DNA from: Taishania sp965247975
Lineage (GTDB): Bacteria > Bacteroidota > Bacteroidia > Flavobacteriales_D > Crocinitomicaceae
Reading direction: 5' to 3'
NCBI GenBank assembly: GCA_965247975.1
Contig: OZ252050.1
Location: 2,356,001 to 2,420,000, forward strand
Length of the DNA: 64,000 bases
Within the stretch, counting starts at the first letter, position 1; each line of letters opens with the position of its first letter. Positions 52,307 to 61,111 of the stretch are shown piece after piece. The notes beneath the pieces were generated by a model, which was not told the DNA's origin, made no database searches, and was given only the letters and a program-made list of their open reading frames with translations. The position numbers and the translations under genes were made by a program.

Positions 52307-54691
52307 TTAAGCTAAGTTCGACGAATATTTATGAACTTCATTGGCCCTAGATTTTGCCAGTCCAGAAATCCGTTTTTTTAATTTTTCAAGTTGATTCAAG
52401 CGCTCCATCGACAAACGTGCCATCAAGTGACTGACAGTTGATTCAGCACCCTGATTCAAATTCACATTAAACTCTTCCAAACCATCGTAGCAACCACCAG
52501 TGCATGGATTGTACACAATTTGATTCAAGTGATTGTTACCTAAGAACCAACTATATGCGACATGGGCTTTATTCGCATAAGAATCTTTGTTAAAAACAGC
52601 GTGAAATCGCTCCAAAGCAATAATGGCATACGCAACATCGATGGGCTGCTCTCCTCCTATTTGGACTTCTTGCTTCACATTTTTTGTCAGCCATCCTTTG
52701 TTAGAAATCACTTTGATTTTTCCATCAATAAATGTTTTGGCTAAAAGGAAATCAAAGCTTTCTTTCGCACAATCCTTGTACGATTCAATATTCGTTGAAA
52801 GGTACGCACACAACATCGCTTCGGGCAATAAGCTATTTCCATACGTCAAATAACTTTCGAACCAAAGCCACTCTGCTGATTTTTCATGTTTGTACATGTT
52901 TTCCAAGCGATCAGCAAGCACACAAAGCAATTCAAGATTTTTTGTTCGATTCTGATAATGCAATCCTTTGATAATAAAAGCCATCGCACGGGTTGAATGC
53001 ATTTTATGGAGGTGAGAAATGCTTCTTTCGATGAGATTATCAGCTTCGTTTGTAAGATTTAGCGGCAAGTAATTTTTTAAAGAACTAACATAGCCCAAAG
53101 CCCAAATTGCTCTACCAAAGCTATCCTCTAAATTCTCGGCGTCATTTTGTGATGTAAACTCTTTACTTTCATTCACATAATTCAGAAAAGAACCGTTTGG
53201 CTGAAGGCAAAAACGGATGAATTCCAAGTAATTATTAATGAGCCTTAGGTGGTTTTCTTTTGGAAATAAAACATAATGCTGACACATCGCGATGAGGGCG
53301 CGTGCGTTATCGTCTAAGGTGTAACCTGAATGAATATCTGGTTGAGAAATTTTGGAAAATTGGATGATTCCAATATCTGTTGTCATTTTTTTGACGTGAT
53401 CCAAACTGATTTTAGGCAAAGCGAATGTCAGTTGGAATGGATGAATGGCTTGTTTTTCGAAGAGTTTGGCATGTGCAATAGCAGAATTCTCCCAAGCAGT
53501 TGCTGCCATTTTATGAAAACTATTGGATGAAATCATGTCCAGTAAAATCTTGCTATATAGTAATTTAACAACTGAAGCTGCTAATTGCTCAGAATTTTCA
53601 AAATCAAAAATAATTCCACTATTATCACTCAAAACTTCTTTCGCGTGAGGAATTGGCGTCGAAACCACCGGACAACCACAACTCATTGCATAAGCGAATG
53701 TTCCACTCACGGCTTGATGTGGATCTTTGGATGTAAACAGATAAATATCAGTTAATTGCAAATATTCTAACAATTTATGCAGTGGAAGATACTCATTAAC
53801 AAACCGTACATGTTCTGTTAATTTTAGGGCAATGACTTTTTCCTTGAGCATATCTCGGTATTGCTCTCCTTCGTGTTTGGCAACTGTTGGGTGTGTTTTA
53901 CCTAAAATTAAAAACAAGACATCGGGATGCTTAGCGATAATACTCGGCAAGGCATTCAAGGTAGTTTCAATGCTCTTACTTTTGCTCAATAATCCAAAAG
54001 TTGTCAAAACTCTGTGATTCTCTAAGTTATAATATTTTTTTAGGTTCTTTTTCTGCAAAGGCGGAACCAAATGGGTGCCATGCGGAATTACAGTAATCTT
54101 GTAGCTCGCAATACCATATACATTGGTCAAAATCGTAGATGCATTGTTTGTCATCACAATGATTGATGCTGCCAAATTGGCCATGCTGTTCACTTTTTCG
54201 TGCATCTTCGGCGTAGGCTCAGGAAGAACAGTGTGAAAAACAAAAATTATTGGCTTGGAAATGGCTTCAAGAAAAAGGAAAAAATCTTCTTCTCTGGAGT
54301 CAAAAAATCCGAATTCATGCTGAATGACAACCAATTCAATAGAAGGATCTCTATTGATGTTAAAAGCTGTTTTTACAAATGAATTTTTTTGATCCGTATT
54401 TAGAATGAACTTTGGTTTTTGAAAATAAGCATGCTGTTCTGTGTCCGTTTCCAAGGCGCAAAAAGTGCATGTAAATGATTCATTGAATTGCAACTTCAAT
54501 GCTGTAATTAAATCTTGAGAATAAGTTGCTATTCCACATTCACGCGGAGGAAATGTTGTTACAAATAATACTTCTGGCAGTTCACAATTAACTTCTTTGA
54601 TGGCGTTAAAGTTCAAGCGAACTTCTACTTTCGGAATTTCAAATAATCCAAGTGCATTCATAGGTCGATATAAAACAATGTCGGTTTTCAT
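52307..54691 (-). CDS. GT4-type glycosyltransferase fused to an alpha-toroid domain
   Basis: 794 residues. The first about 420 form a GT-B glycosyltransferase: FVTTFPPRECGIATYSQ near residue 44, VIPHGTH near 205, and the acceptor/donor motif near 335 reading SGTFAYAMSCGCPVV, where the Glu of the usual EAMACG is replaced by Ala. The C-terminal about 350 residues form a helical (alpha/alpha) toroid: SGYTLDDNARALI near 468, NLEDSFGRAIWALG near 530 and later repeats. The combination of a sugar transferase with a glycosidase-like toroid is known from Bacteroidota but poorly described. It lies in an operon with the GH130 gene. Confidence 0.85.
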   Translation of the reverse strand: MKTDIVLYRPMNALGLFEIPKVEVRLNFNAIKEVNCELPEVLFVTTFPPRECGIATYSQDLITALKLQFNESFTCTFCALETDTEQHAYFQKPKFILNTDQKNSFVKTAFNINRDPSIELVVIQHEFGFFDSREEDFFLFLEAISKPIIFVFHTVLPEPTPKMHEKVNSMANLAASIIVMTNNASTILTNVYGIASYKITVIPHGTHLVPPLQKKNLKKYYNLENHRVLTTFGLLSKSKSIETTLNALPSIIAKHPDVLFLILGKTHPTVAKHEGEQYRDMLKEKVIALKLTEHVRFVNEYLPLHKLLEYLQLTDIYLFTSKDPHQAVSGTFAYAMSCGCPVVSTPIPHAKEVLSDNSGIIFDFENSEQLAASVVKLLYSKILLDMISSNSFHKMAATAWENSAIAHAKLFEKQAIHPFQLTFALPKISLDHVKKMTTDIGIIQFSKISQPDIHSGYTLDDNARALIAMCQHYVLFPKENHLRLINNYLEFIRFCLQPNGSFLNYVNESKEFTSQNDAENLEDSFGRAIWALGYVSSLKNYLPLNLTNEADNLIERSISHLHKMHSTRAMAFIIKGLHYQNRTKNLELLCVLADRLENMYKHEKSAEWLWFESYLTYGNSLLPEAMLCAYLSTNIESYKDCAKESFDFLLAKTFIDGKIKVISNKGWLTKNVKQEVQIGGEQPIDVAYAIIALERFHAVFNKDSYANKAHVAYSWFLGNNHLNQIVYNPCTGGCYDGLEEFNVNLNQGAESTVSHLMARLSMERLNQLEKLKKRISGLAKSRANEVHKYSSNLA

Positions 54692-54694
54692 AAT

Positions 54695-55729
54695 TTAAAT
54701 TTTATTTAATTCTAATTCATCTAAAAGTTCTGTCATACTTAAAGATGCAACTGCGATTCGTTCATCGGCTGCGCCATAATAAATGTATAACTGGTCATTT
54801 TCCAAAATGGCACCTGTTGGAAAACAAACATTGTTCACTTCTCCTTTTAATTCCCATTCTTTCTCAGGGAAAAACAGAGGATATGGCAAGCGCGAAATTT
54901 CTTTTTCTGGATTCTCCAAGTCTAGCAAGGCGGCACAAGCAGAATACACATAGCCTTTAACCGTGTCATGCACACCATGATAAATAAGCAACCACCCTTT
55001 GGATGTCTCAATCGGTGGACAGCCGCTTCCGATGTAACTTACTTCATGCGGAAATTTAGGAGTCAAGACAACATGTTCATCAAAATGAATAAAATAATTT
55101 TGCCAAAAATCAACTGTTAAATCGGCTAAATCATCGACTGCAACCACAATCTGAATGTCTGGTTTTATGCGATGTAAAAAGCAAAATTTGTTGTTGATTT
55201 TTCGAGGAAAAAAGATGAGATTTTTGTCCCACAAAAAAACCTTTCGGTCATGCGTATCGTGATTTTTTTGATAATCATTGAAACGGATGTACTTTTCATG
55301 AATTGTTCCATCCGTTTCAGTGAAATGTCTGAATTCATCATAGGTAATTTTCGGCACGATGATGCCTAGTTTTTTCCAGTGAATCAAATCAGTAGACGTG
55401 GCCAAGGAGCCCAAGGCATTCACACCATCAAAAGCAGTGTAGGATAGGTGAAAAGTGCCTTCTATGTCAACGATACGCGGATCTTCCAATCCTTGAAATT
55501 CATATTCTGCCTGTGGGAAAAGAATGGGTTTTTCATCCCGAGATTCAACAACCATCGGTGAGGACAAGGTGCAATAGCCGATCGTAGAATAATTGTCCTT
55601 TGCAACTGCCCGATAAAATAAATGTATAACCTTCCCAACCTTAATTACCGCAGGATTTAGCACTCCTTCACATTCAAATTTATGATGTGTTTTGTGCAGA
55701 ATGATTCCAAGTTTTTTGACCGCTATCAT
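54695..55729 (-). CDS. GH130-family glycoside phosphorylase/hydrolase
   Basis: 344 residues of a five-bladed beta-propeller. The family motif GLEDPRIVDIEGTFHLSYTAFDG in outline (with the acid Asp in EDPR, about residue 82) is present, with a second blade showing HDTHDRKVFLWDKN near 155. Most characterised GH130 enzymes phosphorylyse beta-1,4- or beta-1,2-mannosides; some hydrolyse them. It begins the operon and is followed 3 bp later by the GT4-toroid gene, so the two probably act on the same mannose-type polymer or glycan. No signal peptide is seen, so the enzyme is cytoplasmic. Confidence 0.88.
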   Translation of the reverse strand: MIAVKKLGIILHKTHHKFECEGVLNPAVIKVGKVIHLFYRAVAKDNYSTIGYCTLSSPMVVESRDEKPILFPQAEYEFQGLEDPRIVDIEGTFHLSYTAFDGVNALGSLATSTDLIHWKKLGIIVPKITYDEFRHFTETDGTIHEKYIRFNDYQKNHDTHDRKVFLWDKNLIFFPRKINNKFCFLHRIKPDIQIVVAVDDLADLTVDFWQNYFIHFDEHVVLTPKFPHEVSYIGSGCPPIETSKGWLLIYHGVHDTVKGYVYSACAALLDLENPEKEISRLPYPLFFPEKEWELKGEVNNVCFPTGAILENDQLYIYYGAADERIAVASLSMTELLDELELNKI

Positions 55730-55741
55730 TGATACTACGAA

Positions 55742-56137
55742 TTATATTTTTACGCGTGAAATTTCTTGTCCTTTCGGGTAATTCAGTCCTCCCTCGCTTT
55801 CAACGGTGATAAAAACTTCGTTGAAATCAAAAGGTGTCATGGTAGAAAATGTTGTCTTTTTTCCACTTGTAACATTCAATTGACCTACATTTTTTACTCC
55901 ATAATCGTTTGAAACAATCCAAATGGAATAATTATGACCAGGAGGAGTTAATCGATCAGCAGTAGCCAAATTGCTTGCTGTAATTTCTAATACAAAATTT
56001 TTCTGCTTGTCTAAGGACTTTTTCGCCGTTAAATCAGCAGCTGGTGTCACTGTTGAGATCGGAAATTTGACTGTGGATCCGCATGAACCGAGTAATATTA
56101 ATAAACTCAGGATAAGCGTATTTTTAAGTGTTTTCAT
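55742..56137 (-). CDS. Lipoprotein resembling the RskA anti-sigma C-terminal domain
   Basis: 131 residues from ATG 56137 (MKTLKNTLILSLLIL) with a lipobox (LLGSC, Cys near 19). The mature part is a small beta domain with LTPPGHNYSIWIVSNDYGVKNVGQLNV in outline (about residues 70-97) and ending GGLNYPKGQEI. The order resembles the periplasmic domain of anti-sigma-K factors (RskA type), but no sigma-factor-binding part is present. The resemblance is weak and the role unknown. It lies between GH130 and the cupin gene. Confidence 0.55.
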   Translation of the reverse strand: MKTLKNTLILSLLILLGSCGSTVKFPISTVTPAADLTAKKSLDKQKNFVLEITASNLATADRLTPPGHNYSIWIVSNDYGVKNVGQLNVTSGKKTTFSTMTPFDFNEVFITVESEGGLNYPKGQEISRVKI

Positions 56138-56189
56138 TTTATTTGATTTTATTGTTTTCTGGAATATTCCAAATTTGGTAAGGCGAATT

Positions 56190-56534
56190 CTAATCATCGT
56201 AACCACTTTTAATGACCGTAGTAATCATTTTGAATTGCTCGTTTGCGTGGAAGTTATGTTTGGTATGAGCTGGAATAATGATTCCTTCTCCCAACTTTAA
56301 ATGCATGCTTTTATCATTTAATGTCACTTCAGCGGTTCCATCAATGATTTGAACATAGGTATCAAACGGAGATGTTTTTTCTCCAAGATCTTCACCACTT
56401 GCCATGGAAGTAGCAGTGATGTTCCCTGTTGTTTTTTTTATGATTGTTCGACTTACCACGGCATCAGGCATATACTCGATGATTTCAATAATGATGTGCG
56501 CTATCGATTTTTCGAGGGGTTGATTGATATTCAT
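56190..56534 (-). CDS. Cupin-domain protein
   Basis: 114 residues from ATG 56534 (MNINQPLEKS). It is a single cupin beta-barrel with the two motifs SPFDTYVQIIDGTAEVTLNDK (about residues 60-80) and EGIIIPAHTKHNFHAN (about 88-104), the latter with the metal/ligand His residues. The first motif lacks the usual HxH and has FDT, so metal binding may be partial. Small cupins of this kind are widespread and bind small molecules or act as sensors. It lies in the envelope/stress cluster. Confidence 0.75.
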   Translation of the reverse strand: MNINQPLEKSIAHIIIEIIEYMPDAVVSRTIIKKTTGNITATSMASGEDLGEKTSPFDTYVQIIDGTAEVTLNDKSMHLKLGEGIIIPAHTKHNFHANEQFKMITTVIKSGYDD

Positions 56535-56597
56535 CTTGTTCTTTTTTTTAAGAATGCATCCAAGCACCTAAATGAAGTACCTGAATGCATTTTTGGT

Positions 56598-57230
56598 TTA
56601 AATCTTAAATCCAACAGTCAATTGCAACCAACGGTTTTTATACCGAGGTGTGAAATTTGTTCCGTCTCCACGATTCGTTTGGAAATCCCAACCAGCACGC
56701 GCTGACAAAACGAAAAACGAGTAGATGAAATCTGTGCCCACAACAAAACCAAGGATGTTTTTTCGAACGTTATCGTTGTCAAATTCTTGTTCTTGCTCTG
56801 TGCTATTTGTTCCAAACGTATACGCATCTTTCTGATTAAGCAAATAAGAAAACTGTGGTCCTGCCAACAGCGTTACAAACTCAGCTGGTTTGATTTGCAC
56901 TTGCAATGGAATATCCAAATAGCTTGTTGTTCTGCTGAAAGAATATGGAAATCCAAGCAAAGAACCAGAACCTTTGAATCCTTTTTGAGAAATTAGAATT
57001 TCTGGTTGCAACCCAAAAACTGGTCCCAAAGGAATACCAAACCAAACACCACCAGCGAAACCAGCTTTTGCGTCTGCGTTAAAATCCTGTCCGTCAGAAT
57101 CCCAAACATTAGAAACATTTGCACCGGCTTTGATACCGAATTCAAAATTTTCTCTTCGTTCTTCCATTTGAGCATTTGTGTTTGCTGCAACAGAAAGAGA
57201 AATAATACTTAATAAATAGATTTTTTTCAT
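56598..57230 (-). CDS. Outer-membrane beta-barrel protein (PorT/OmpX-like)
   Basis: 210 residues with a signal peptide (1-20, ending TNAQ). Alternating strands follow: FEFGIKAGANVSNVWDSDG near residue 28, GLQPEILISQKGF near 72, LDIPLQVQIKPAEF near 102 and a final RWLQLTVGFKI ending in an aliphatic residue. This is the PorT-type/outer-membrane beta-barrel domain. Such proteins sit in the outer membrane; no pore or ligand function can be read. It is transcribed in the same direction as the small membrane protein upstream of it. Confidence 0.8.
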   Translation of the reverse strand: MKKIYLLSIISLSVAANTNAQMEERRENFEFGIKAGANVSNVWDSDGQDFNADAKAGFAGGVWFGIPLGPVFGLQPEILISQKGFKGSGSLLGFPYSFSRTTSYLDIPLQVQIKPAEFVTLLAGPQFSYLLNQKDAYTFGTNSTEQEQEFDNDNVRKNILGFVVGTDFIYSFFVLSARAGWDFQTNRGDGTNFTPRYKNRWLQLTVGFKI

Positions 57231-57241
57231 TTTTTTGTTTT

Positions 57242-57421
57242 TTAAAGTGAGCTACCTCGAATGATTCGAAGCAAGACTACAATTACTGCAACAACCAACA
57301 GAACGTGAATGATGTTGCCAAAGTGAAATCCAAAGTATCCAACTGCCCATACAATTAATAGTATTAGAGCAAATGTGTAGAGAAGATTTCCCAGTGAGTT
57401 GTTTGAACGTCCTGAACTCAT
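57242..57421 (-). CDS. lmo0937/DUF5670-family small membrane protein, 59 aa
   Basis: Read from the sequence: ATG at 57421 to TAA at 57242, 59 residues beginning MSSGRSNNSLGNLLYTFA and ending LRIIRGSSL. Two membrane helices (about residues 13-28 and 37-54) are separated by GYFGFHFGN. This matches the lmo0937-type family of short membrane proteins induced by stress. Its ATG overlaps the stop of the upstream coiled-coil lipoprotein (ATGA, 57418-57421), so they are coupled. Confidence 0.85.
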   Translation of the reverse strand: MSSGRSNNSLGNLLYTFALILLIVWAVGYFGFHFGNIIHVLLVVAVIVVLLRIIRGSSL

Positions 57422-57861
57422 TTTTCATTTTTTACTGAAAAATCACGAAAGGCTGTACCTAATTTTTCCATGTCCTTGCTGAATTCGTTCTTAAACGCTT
57501 CCCATCCAGATTTGCTGTCTGTTTGAAAATCTTCCAGCTTCTTCTTCATGTCTGAATTTTTAGAGTTCAACTCAGCGATTTTCTTTTCATACTCTGCTTT
57601 TGCATCGCTTTTTTGGTTTGCAATTCGAGCATTGAAATCGGCAATACTTTTTTCGTTAGCAGCAATTTGCTCTGCTGTGCGCATTTTATAATCTTCCATA
57701 TCTTTTTTATAAGCTTCTTTTTCTTCTGATAATTCTTGTTTTGCATCTTCAACATTTTCTTCGGCTGTTTCTACTTTTTCGGAGGATGTTGAACAACTTG
57801 CAAAGAGTGTCCCAACTGCTGCAACAGCAATTACTGTCATTTGTTTGATCGAATTTTTCAT
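57418..57861 (-). CDS. Coiled-coil lipoprotein, 147 aa
   Basis: Starts at ATG 57861 (MKNSIKQMTVIAVAAVG). It has a lipobox (LFASC, Cys near 22) followed by a highly charged Glu/Lys/Ala coiled coil over residues 30-125, with a short polar end. It resembles small stress-induced lipoproteins with a single rod. It overlaps the DUF5670 gene by 4 bp. The nearby AraC regulator, cupin and small membrane protein suggest a stress role, which is inferred. Confidence 0.75.
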   Translation of the reverse strand: MKNSIKQMTVIAVAAVGTLFASCSTSSEKVETAEENVEDAKQELSEEKEAYKKDMEDYKMRTAEQIAANEKSIADFNARIANQKSDAKAEYEKKIAELNSKNSDMKKKLEDFQTDSKSGWEAFKNEFSKDMEKLGTAFRDFSVKNEK

Positions 57862-58112
57862 TGATTGTTTTTTAGTTATGAATACATTTTCATAACACAA
57901 CAAAGGTCGGTCTCATTGATTTGTATTGTCTTACACAATTAATTTTCATTGTTGTATAATAAGAAGTTACACTGAAAAAGCAATAAATCTTGCTAGATTG
58001 AGCAAAATCTACTCCATAGAAAATTAGATTTGAAACATGAGAATGTTCAGCTATAATAGGAAGCTTCGGATGAAATTGTAAGGAATAGAACTATGAATTT
58101 TGGAAGTGTAGA

Positions 58113-58673
58113 TTATAAATCTTCCAAGTTCAAACGCTTGCGCTGGAGGAGGTTTTTGAACGCAGTTGGCGTTAAACCTGTCACTTGTTTAAATTGATTG
58201 GATAAATGCGCAACACTGCTATAATGCAAAAGATAGGATATCTCAGTAAAGTTGAGTTCATCGTAAATAATCAATTCCTTCACGCGCTCAATTTTATGCA
58301 AAATAATAAAATGCTCGATTGTCACTCCTTTTGTTTTGGAGAATATTTCAGCCAATTTGTGGTAATCTGTGTGCAATTTCTCGCTCAAAAAAGTAGAAAA
58401 ATTCACAAGTGGGGCCTGATCTGAATAATGCACCATTTCCACAACGATATTGATAATTTTTTCAATAATCATTGCGTTTTTGTCATCCATTAATTCTAAG
58501 CCCGAATGATGAAGTTCAGTCTTTAGCCTTTGCCTTTTTTTGAGTGAAAGAGGTCTAATCAAATTAACTTCTCCCAATTCTATCGATCGATAAGCAATAC
58601 CCAATTTTTCCAGTTCTGATCTTACCATCATCTTGCAACGTAAGCTCACCATGTTTTGAATGAATATTTTCAT
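58113..58673 (-). CDS. AraC-family transcriptional regulator
   Basis: 186 residues. The C-terminal about 100 residues form the double helix-turn-helix DNA-binding domain: IERVKELIIYDELNFTEISYLLHYSSVAHLSNQFKQVTGLTPTAF in outline (about residues 128-172), ending with the usual FKNLLQRKR. The N-terminal part (about 1-85) is a short regulatory region with SLRCKMMVRSELEKLG, as in Bacteroidota AraC proteins without a classic sensor cupin. It lies next to, and on the same strand as, the stress/envelope cluster 252 bp downstream, which it may control. Confidence 0.9.
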   Translation of the reverse strand: MKIFIQNMVSLRCKMMVRSELEKLGIAYRSIELGEVNLIRPLSLKKRQRLKTELHHSGLELMDDKNAMIIEKIINIVVEMVHYSDQAPLVNFSTFLSEKLHTDYHKLAEIFSKTKGVTIEHFIILHKIERVKELIIYDELNFTEISYLLHYSSVAHLSNQFKQVTGLTPTAFKNLLQRKRLNLEDL

Positions 58674-59173
58674 AAAGTAGTTTTCTAAATGAACTTATTT
58701 GTTCATCTGTAGACTCAACAACCGTTTATAAAATTCCCATTGACTTTAGGATTCTGCGACTTTTACTTTAAAACTAGCCAGCCGTCTTAACGTTCAAGGA
58801 ATAATTTTACAAATTGATTATCAAGTTTTTATAAAGATACCCAAAAAAAATGGTCGAAGCGTTGAAATAATGACTTTGTGGTAAAATACAAGAAAAATTG
58901 ACCAATAAACATGCAATATTCCTGTTTTTTATTTTAAAAATGAACAACTAACAGTTATGGTTACATAATGAAAATTCGATCTGGGCATGAAAAAAATGGA
59001 ATTCCCTAAATTTAAATTCGTCACCATCGAGCATTTGTAAATTCAAAATACTCTTTGATCTCAGAGTTCTATAACAAGTTAGCCATGCCACAAACTTAAA
59101 CCAGGAAAACTTATTTTGAATTTTGATTTTAATTAAAATAATATTGATACTTTTAGTCCACTAAACAATTACT
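58674..59173. other. 500-bp intergenic region without a gene
   Basis: No open frame of quality, no tRNA and no clear hairpin terminator was seen between the AraC gene and the imelysin-like gene. The DNA is very AT-rich. Near 59147 there is TACTTTTA, one base from the Bacteroidota -7 consensus, 20 bp before the ATG of the next gene; it could be the promoter. Confidence 0.5.
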
Positions 59174-60304
59174 ATGTCAACAAGCTCAGTAAAAGTACTT
59201 TCTGTTTCAATACTAATTTTTCTTTTGGGTGCATGCAACAAAAGAGAGCAAGAATCAAATGACACTTTAGAAATAAAGATGCTGGCGAGTAGTTATGCAT
59301 CAATGCTTCGAAGTTCTTTTGGTGATTTCAAATCTAAAGCAACACAGTTGGATTTAGCTATGAATGATTGGTATTTTAATATGGATGGCCCGACATTCAT
59401 CGCAATGCAAAATTCTTGGCGCACAACCATGGAGTCGTACAATAAATTGGGGCCATTTTTGCATACTAGCAATTCTACAAATCCCTTAGCCGCCTTTCAT
59501 ATGAAATCAGGGCTATTGGTGACAAATCCTTCTTTTATTGACGAAACTGTTGCAAACCCAACATCAGGCATTATCCCTAATGCAACTTTATACCCAACTA
59601 TTAATTCTTTGATGATTAACAACCTGCATTTGGCTGCATCGCCTGATAACGTGACCTTAGGATTGCATGCGATTGAGCGAGTAATCTGGGGTGAGGATAA
59701 TAATCTTTCTGGACCTGGGACACGCATTACTTTTGATTTTGAAAATTTCGGAACATCAACAAAAGCAAGAAGAAAACAATATTTGAAGGAAATAAATCAA
59801 TCGTTAAATTTTAACATTGAATCTTTAAATTTAGAAGTAGTTGAGAGTGAATTATACGCATTAAGTCCAGACGAATGTTTAAGTTATATTCTTTCCAACA
59901 CTTATCGATTTGTAAAAAACGATTTTGCAGAAAAAACGATAAAAAAACCATACGACACTCAAAGTCAATTATTTGAAGAAAGCCCATATTCGGACAACAC
60001 CATAAATGACATTAAAAACAAAATGATTGGTTTAAAAAACTTCATGTATGGTTCAACCTTTGAAAGTTCAAATAGCTATTTTTTGATGAATTTTATTCAG
60101 AAAAAAGCTCCAGAAGTTCATGATCAACTTGAGGCCGATTTAAATGCCTTAGAAAACGAAGCGAACAACTTATTAGGTTACTTTGATAATGGACTGACGT
60201 CTACGACAGAACGCGCAAAATACCTAAAAATTTATAATTTATTGATTTCCATTAGTAATTCATTAAATGATTTTGCCACTTCCGAAGGGGTTTCAATAAA
60301 CTAA
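59174..60304 (+). CDS. Imelysin-like (M75) lipoprotein
   Basis: 376 residues with a lipobox (LLGAC, Cys near 21). It carries the two helical bundles of the imelysin fold. The family motif GLHAIERVIWGEDN (about residues 161-174) holds the His and Glu of the putative HxxE metal site. Imelysins in other bacteria bind iron or heme-related ligands at the envelope. Here no cytochrome peroxidase or iron transporter is adjacent, so its partner is unclear. Its stop overlaps that of the convergent barrel gene by 4 bp. Confidence 0.85.
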   Translation: MSTSSVKVLSVSILIFLLGACNKREQESNDTLEIKMLASSYASMLRSSFGDFKSKATQLDLAMNDWYFNMDGPTFIAMQNSWRTTMESYNKLGPFLHTSNSTNPLAAFHMKSGLLVTNPSFIDETVANPTSGIIPNATLYPTINSLMINNLHLAASPDNVTLGLHAIERVIWGEDNNLSGPGTRITFDFENFGTSTKARRKQYLKEINQSLNFNIESLNLEVVESELYALSPDECLSYILSNTYRFVKNDFAEKTIKKPYDTQSQLFEESPYSDNTINDIKNKMIGLKNFMYGSTFESSNSYFLMNFIQKKAPEVHDQLEADLNALENEANNLLGYFDNGLTSTTERAKYLKIYNLLISISNSLNDFATSEGVSIN

Positions 60305-61110
60305 AGGACGAAAACAATACCAACATTTGCAACAATAGTACCTAGTACTTCTCTTCTGACGTTGTAATAAATGTTTTCGTAATTATAAATCGAATGAATA
60401 TCCTGAAGTAATGATTCATTGCTTGGTTTTAAGGCAATATTAACGTTGTAATTCACACCAAAATCAACAGCTAACCTCTTTGATATTGGGGCTTTCATAC
60501 CAATACCGAACATCAGTTCAATAAATTGAAATGATTTCCAATCCTGATCTAGTTCATAATAATCTACAGGGGACATAAGAGCGTTTTCAGCTTCACCAGG
60601 AGATTTCGAAACTGAGTATGCATAAAAGCCATTTTGAATTTTCGCAAAAGAATAGCCAAAGCCAATGGTATGATACAAACCAACTGGACTAAGTCCTTTT
60701 TTATGATAAAATTCGAAAACTGGCATAAATGAGAACTTATTTATACCTACATTTTCCATTTGTAAACTAAAAGAATCAACCAAAGTTGTTGATGCTCTTA
60801 AGTAATTTAGTCCGAATTTACGCTGCGAATTCACTTGAAAGTAATTGTATGAGGCAACCAAACCTAATCCAAAATTCCGTTTTAATCCAGCAACATATTT
60901 AAATTTAAATCCATAATCGAGCCAGTCTTTGGTTTCTTTCATTTGCTCTCCTCTTTTTTCATAAGATGGATCTTTAAAACTTCCAGATAGAAGTGGTACA
61001 TTTCCAAAGGCTGAAAGACTAATGGCATTTCTGGCTCCTAAGAAACCTTTTTGTCCGATTGAATAAAGCGAACAAGTAGCAATTACTGCAGATAAAATAA
61101 TTAATCTCAT
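60301..61110 (-). CDS. Outer-membrane barrel-like protein, 269 aa
   Basis: Signal peptide (1-19), then strands with aromatic/Gly alternation: GARNAISLSAFGNVPLLSG near residue 25, GLGLVASYNYFQVNSQRKFG near 81, LYHTIGFGYSFAKIQNG near 143 and VDFGVNYNVNIALKPSN near 213, ending in VFVL. These are features of a Bacteroidota outer-membrane beta-barrel. It is separated by 1 bp from the M48-like gene, so they are co-transcribed. Function is unknown. Confidence 0.75.
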   Translation of the reverse strand: MRLIILSAVIATCSLYSIGQKGFLGARNAISLSAFGNVPLLSGSFKDPSYEKRGEQMKETKDWLDYGFKFKYVAGLKRNFGLGLVASYNYFQVNSQRKFGLNYLRASTTLVDSFSLQMENVGINKFSFMPVFEFYHKKGLSPVGLYHTIGFGYSFAKIQNGFYAYSVSKSPGEAENALMSPVDYYELDQDWKSFQFIELMFGIGMKAPISKRLAVDFGVNYNVNIALKPSNESLLQDIHSIYNYENIYYNVRREVLGTIVANVGIVFVL

Positions 61111-61111
61111 A

